Assembly: GCA_025435555.1 (NCBI GenBank)
Contig: JAIWWG010000024.1
Span: forward strand, 1-64,000
Reading direction: 5' to 3'
DNA: 64,000 nt
Source of the DNA: Chytriomyces cf. hyalinus JEL632
Lineage: Eukaryota; Chytridiomycota; Chytridiomycetes; Chytridiales; Chytriomycetaceae
The notes beneath the pieces are model-generated. The model was not told the origin of the DNA. It did not search any database and was given only the letters and a program-made list of their open reading frames with translations. Positions 60,050-64,000 of the stretch are shown here, in pieces. Position 1 is the first letter of the stretch, and each line of letters starts with the position of its first letter. Both the position numbers and the translations under genes were made by a program.

Positions 60050-61974
60050 TTAATCCATAATATCAACAACATCATCCTCCATTTTAGATCGCAAAAGTTG
60101 CAGTTTTTTCTCAGAATCTTCAACCTGGAAAGCAGAATATGAACAAACCAAAGTACTCAAAAATAGAACAAACTACAAACCATATCAAACTCATCCTCCA
60201 TTTCTTCATACTCAACATTTTCATCCAGTTCTCTGAAATCTGTTATGTTGAATGCAAGTTTTAAACCCAAAACTCCCACACCACAACAGGTCCAAAAGGA
60301 TAAGTTACCTGGAGCAAAAGCAGACCAATTCTCAGAAATCTTGACAGTCCAGATGTTAATTGTTCCTGCAGATGACACGCTCATCAGGATCGGAAGTTTT
60401 GGATGCCACTGTAATGTATTTTTGTTCAGTTAAATCAAGTTTGAATGGAATCTCAACTTACTGCAAGATCCAAGAGATTGTCCTTCTGGATCTCTAATAG
60501 TTTTGATAATGCCCCAGTTTCTTGCTCCCAAATGTAAATCTTGTGAGAGTTTTTAGCAGCTGAGCCTGATGGAGTATGTGATAGCATTAGATACATGTCA
60601 ATTTGGAATATACAAAATGAGGATTTGAGATCATACCCCCCACAAAATACTTTGAATTTGGACTGAAAACACATTGCGCCCATCTATTTTGATCAATGGA
60701 ATCAAAGTACTTGAAATCAGGTTCAATAGTTTGAGTTGCAGAGGATGCCAGGATTTTCTCCAAGAAGTATGATCGGAGATTCTTGTCGGCTGAATTCACA
60801 GCAAGGAGCCTGTAAATTATCAAGCAAATTTTCAATTTGAATGAACAAGGCAGAAGCTGACAAAACTCACAAGTTATCAGGACTGAACTGAAACCCACGT
60901 ATTGAAGCTGAGCCACTGGGCCTGAACTGACAGATCACCTGTCAACAAGAGAGTATAAAAACATTAAAAGCATGAGCACAAATAAGTAGGGACAGCCAGT
61001 ACCTTGCGAGTATCATTTTCCACCACAGTTACAATTCCTTTTGCATTGCCAAGAAAAATGTATTTTCCAGTTTTATCATATGCACATGCTGTTGTTTGGG
61101 CATACTCTGGGCTTCCTGTCTTTTCAAAAATGAATTGCATGGGTGTGTGGAAACTGACAACAAAAAATGTAACATCTTACAATATCAACAGCTCCTTCTT
61201 CCAATTCAACTAGGAAACCCCTGTCTTCTGACCAAATGCCTTTTGGAGTACGTTCCACAGTTATCAGATATGGGTACTGACTCAAACAGCAAACAATCAT
61301 TTGTATCCTTTTCAAAAACATAGTGAAATAAGACAATAGATTTTTGTTTGAAAGATGAGAGCACATACTGAGTTTGACTGTGGCCAGGATAAATAGCAGC
61401 ACTGAGGACTGGTGAAGCAAAACGGAGAACTTTTTCCTTTGCATTTCCCATTGAATTGTGCGTGTCCCAAAGAATACAGTTCCTGTTTTGACAAGATGGA
61501 GTCAGAGAAAACAGACGCGCGATTGAAAAAAAGAAACTTGCCAGTCTTTGCTGCCACTCAACAGGAATCTCCCACCATGCTCCCAGCTGCAAGACCGAAA
61601 GCCGTGAACAGGCGGTTGATACAAGCTTAATATGAATGCTGTACCTCAGACTTGTCACTGGTGCCACATGGCCAACAAGCTCGCACGCAAAGCCTTTTGT
61701 GTCAATATCCATGAGCAGAATGCTTCCATCCGTGGTCCCGATTGCCGCCTGCATTGTAATTCGCTCAGCTGATTTTCGGATGCAAGCGCCTGAATGCGTA
61801 CCATGTTTCCACTGTCGTTGAAGCGGCACATGGAAGCCCCCTCCCGGTCCAGCGTGTAAGCGACACCCTCGGGATAGTCGGTGGCAGAGACTGAAAGGTG
61901 GATGGTGCAGCATGAGTAACTGTGCAGCTAGCTGCCTGTGCGCCAATCGCATTACCTGAAATAGTGAGATTCAT
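60050..61974 (-). CDS. SWD1: COMPASS WD40 subunit SWD1 (RBBP5)
   Basis: Thirteen exons, first 61956-61974 (MNLTIS) and last 60050-60124, about 388 aa; phases close over the whole model. RBBP5/Swd1 is the WD40 propeller of Set1/MLL H3K4 methyltransferase complexes. Blades are seen at IGTTDGSILLMDIDTKGFAC, WEHGGRFLLSGSKDW, NCILWDTH, DKTGKYIFLGNAKGIVTVVE, FSPNSKYFVGGS, KIYIWEQETG, and SSAGTINIWTVKISENWSAF. The signature linker APDFRELDENVEYEEMEDEF matches the RBBP5 segment that activates the SET domain. The tail after this is very short compared with animal RBBP5. One intron (61483-61541) has a GC donor (GCAAGT). The exon join near 61.28/61.37 kb has two possible splices. Confidence 0.93.
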
Positions 61975-62036
61975 GGCTTGTCAACTGCTTGTTGCGGGAA
62001 CGATGCGTGTTGTTGCAAAATATTTACACCCACAAA

Positions 62037-62067
62037 TTTACATTTATTTACGCCGTGTAAATGTAAA
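62037..62067. repeat. 10-bp inverted repeat TTTACATTTA...TAAATGTAAA
   Basis: Perfect arms at 62037-62046 and 62058-62067 with an 11-bp spacer, 63 bp upstream of the SWD1 start and in the 3' flank of the SAM-domain gene. It could be a regulator site or a transcript hairpin. Confidence 0.6.
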
Positions 62068-62265
62068 AAGCAAACCACACCTTCTGCAGTTCCCTATTCA
62101 TATTTTCCCCATCTTTTCTGTCTCTTTTATTTTCCTTTCTCATTCTTTCAACTTGTCTTATTTCATTTATTTATTTAGCCTTCGACGCGCGTGAGATGGT
62201 TGGTCACTAAAACTATGGATTTATTGCAACAGAGAGAATCACGCTGAAGAAAAGGCCGGCCCCAA

Positions 62266-64000
62266 TCACGCCTCGCTCGGTGCTTTATACGATGGCAATC
62301 CAGAAAGAGACTTCAGTTCCGAAATCGCTCTCTCCAAACACTCCCGCGTTTCAGCATCAGCGACCTTCAAAATAAACTCCAAGTCGTGGTTGGACATGAG
62401 CAACACCGACTGCCCGTCAATTTCATTTTCTAAGTGTTTGGAGAAAGCGGCGTGAGTTTGAAAATGGGTCATACAATTATCAACGAACGTCTTACCCTTC
62501 ATCAGAGCAACTGTGGCCCCGTCTCCGTGTCCGTGCTCTTTGATCCAAGACGCTGCTTCGTTAACAGACCATTCCTTTGCATCCGCGCTTCTCTCGATTT
62601 GAGACAGCGACTCAAAGTATGAAACTTCTGGGATAGCCCTCGATTGGTTCAAGTCATCGAACTCTCGAAAGAGTCGACTATGCTTTTCTCCGTATGTGCG
62701 TTGGTTATTCGAAAACAATGCATTGAAGTCGGACTGATTTGCATACGCGGTAACATAGGCTTTTTGCGTACGGCCGGCCGCGTCAGATGGCTGCGCGGGG
62801 TGGTATTGTCGAGTTTGCGGAAGAGATTCAGCTGGTTCATTCTCCCAATATGGTGGCGCTGCTGTATCATTGCGGACCTGAAGATCGTGTGGGTTGGTGG
62901 TTGTACCGCCATCAAGCGTCGAAAACTGAGACGGCTCCAGCAGCAGCGGCTGATACACTTCCGCTTGAAAGCCTTCCTGAGAATCTTGAACTGGAATGGC
63001 GGCTTCAACAGCTTTGTTCTGAGTCGCCTTTGATAGACCTGCCCTGTGAATAGAATTTAGAAGGGGTTATTTTCATGTGGCCAGACACGTACAGAGTGGG
63101 GAAGTCCGCGTCGCTTGAAGCTTGCAAGAATGAAGAAGATGAAGAGAGCATGTCCTCTCGATCACTGTCCCGTGATTTTGGCCTGGTAATCCGCCAGACA
63201 GTCACTGCAGCGATGAGAAGTGCCACCACAGCAGCAACGACTGCCCCAACGATGACTGCCACGTTTGCGCCGCTGTCTTCAGCATTCGATGGGAGGTCAC
63301 CAAGGTTCGAGATGACTGGGTTACTTGGACGATTCGGTAGTAAGGTTGGGACTGCACCTTTCGAAGTGGCAGTTAAAATTGCGTCGCTTGATTTGGAATT
63401 GATGGAACTGCGGCTTGTGACCGCGCTATCGAGACTAAGGAAAGTACTTGCGACACGAGCATCAACAGTCTCACGCGCTGGGTCAGAGGGAGCAGGGCTC
63501 AAAGGTTGTTGCAACGAGGCAGATGTCAGTGTCTGAGATGGGGCTGGGGATTGGGACGATTGTGCAGGCAGTTGGGGTAACTGCTATGATGTCCGAGGTG
63601 CCGGCTGTGGTATTTTCGGAAAATTCCCCGCATCATTGAAAGTCGTTGGATTGACAGGCGGAGGGGGTGGCGAAGGGGCTGGCGAAGGGGCTGGCGAAGG
63701 GGAAGGGGGGACAGGTTGGAATGTTTCAGTGACCCACGATGGTTGCGTTGATTGCGTAGGCTCAATCAGCGTGGGTTGATCGCGTGTCGGCTCGGCCGTC
63801 AGTGGTTCATCTACAGTCCTTTTCCCGCTTGTAAAACCGAAAGTTAGCTGAGCAGGGTGCAAAAATAGGAAGTCTAACCTGCTCATTTGTGTCTGCAGAT
63901 GTACCACGCATCCATTGCGACAGTCTCGGTTCTTATACCCGTTGTTGAAACATGTAAAATTTTGGTTCCGCATTTCGTGAGTTGTGACACCGACGAGAAT
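62266..64000 (-). CDS. Single-pass membrane protein with cytoplasmic SAM domain (5' end outside window)
   Basis: Runs in from the right edge. An extracellular part has a Cys-bearing stretch (NFTCFNNGYKNRDCRNGCVV), followed by a long Ser/Thr/Pro-rich stalk with a PSPAPSPAPSPPPPP run. Then comes one membrane helix (NVAVIVGAVVAAVVALLIAA), a basic stop-transfer (RITRPKSRDSDRE), a Ser run, and a cytoplasmic tail. The tail ends in a SAM domain: EWSVNEAASWIKEHGHGDGA, ENEIDGQSVLLMSNHDLEFI, ERAISELKSL. Splicing out 62430-62495 (66 nt, in frame) joins MK to ENEIDG and completes SAM; other introns lie near 63044-63092, about 63.6 kb and about 63.85 kb. It looks like a wall-sensor or receptor-type protein; the ligand is unknown. 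Confidence 0.78.

Overview
This is intron-rich nuclear DNA from a fungus, most likely an early-diverging lineage (chytrid-, blastoclad- or mucoromycete-like). The evidence is fungal-style COX5, NDUFS6, PMT2, PTR2, Prp9/SF3A3 and SWD1 homologues, short introns (about 50-105 bp) with near-consensus GTRNGY...YAG sites, and LINE, Harbinger and copia remnants of types common in such fungi. The lineage is an inference; no marker here settles it. Most exon models below were built by hand and keep reading phase from start to stop.

The window is gene-dense from 1 to 47.5 kb. At 1-9.2 kb lie the 5' part of RLI1/ABCE1, an orphan gene, a ubiquitin-like/WLM metalloprotease, and a tandem pair of nearly identical ATP-grasp genes. 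At 9.7-19 kb come an orphan multi-pass membrane gene, a DUF1475-like gene, a CIA30-domain gene, proteasome RPN8, an M20 carboxypeptidase and two tandem rolling-stone-like membrane genes. At 19.2-28.6 kb come COX5, NXT1/p15, NDUFS6, the V-ATPase catalytic subunit VMA1, proteasome RPT1 and proteasome alpha4. At 28.9-47.5 kb come PMT2, two PTR2 transporters in inverted orientation around a splicing pair (SF3A3 and eIF4A3 back to back), a low-complexity gene, PXMP4 and RVB2.

The layout changes sharply at 47.5 kb. A spliced tRNA-Tyr gene (48.3 kb) is followed at once by two LTRs, an old broken Ty1/copia element (to about 54.3 kb), an unassigned stretch, and a 4.5-kb PIF/Harbinger DNA transposon (55,292-59,825) with matching termini and TTA target duplications that holds a LINE fragment. 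Host genes resume at 60 kb with SWD1/RBBP5 (COMPASS) and a membrane protein with a cytoplasmic SAM domain that runs off the right edge.

No bacterial-type operon, CRISPR or secondary-metabolite cluster is present. The closest things to functional pairing are the divergent SF3A3-eIF4A3 promoter (51 bp), three proteasome genes within 15 kb, and the two duplicated gene families (ATP-grasp and PTR2), whose paralogues keep identical internal exon lengths.
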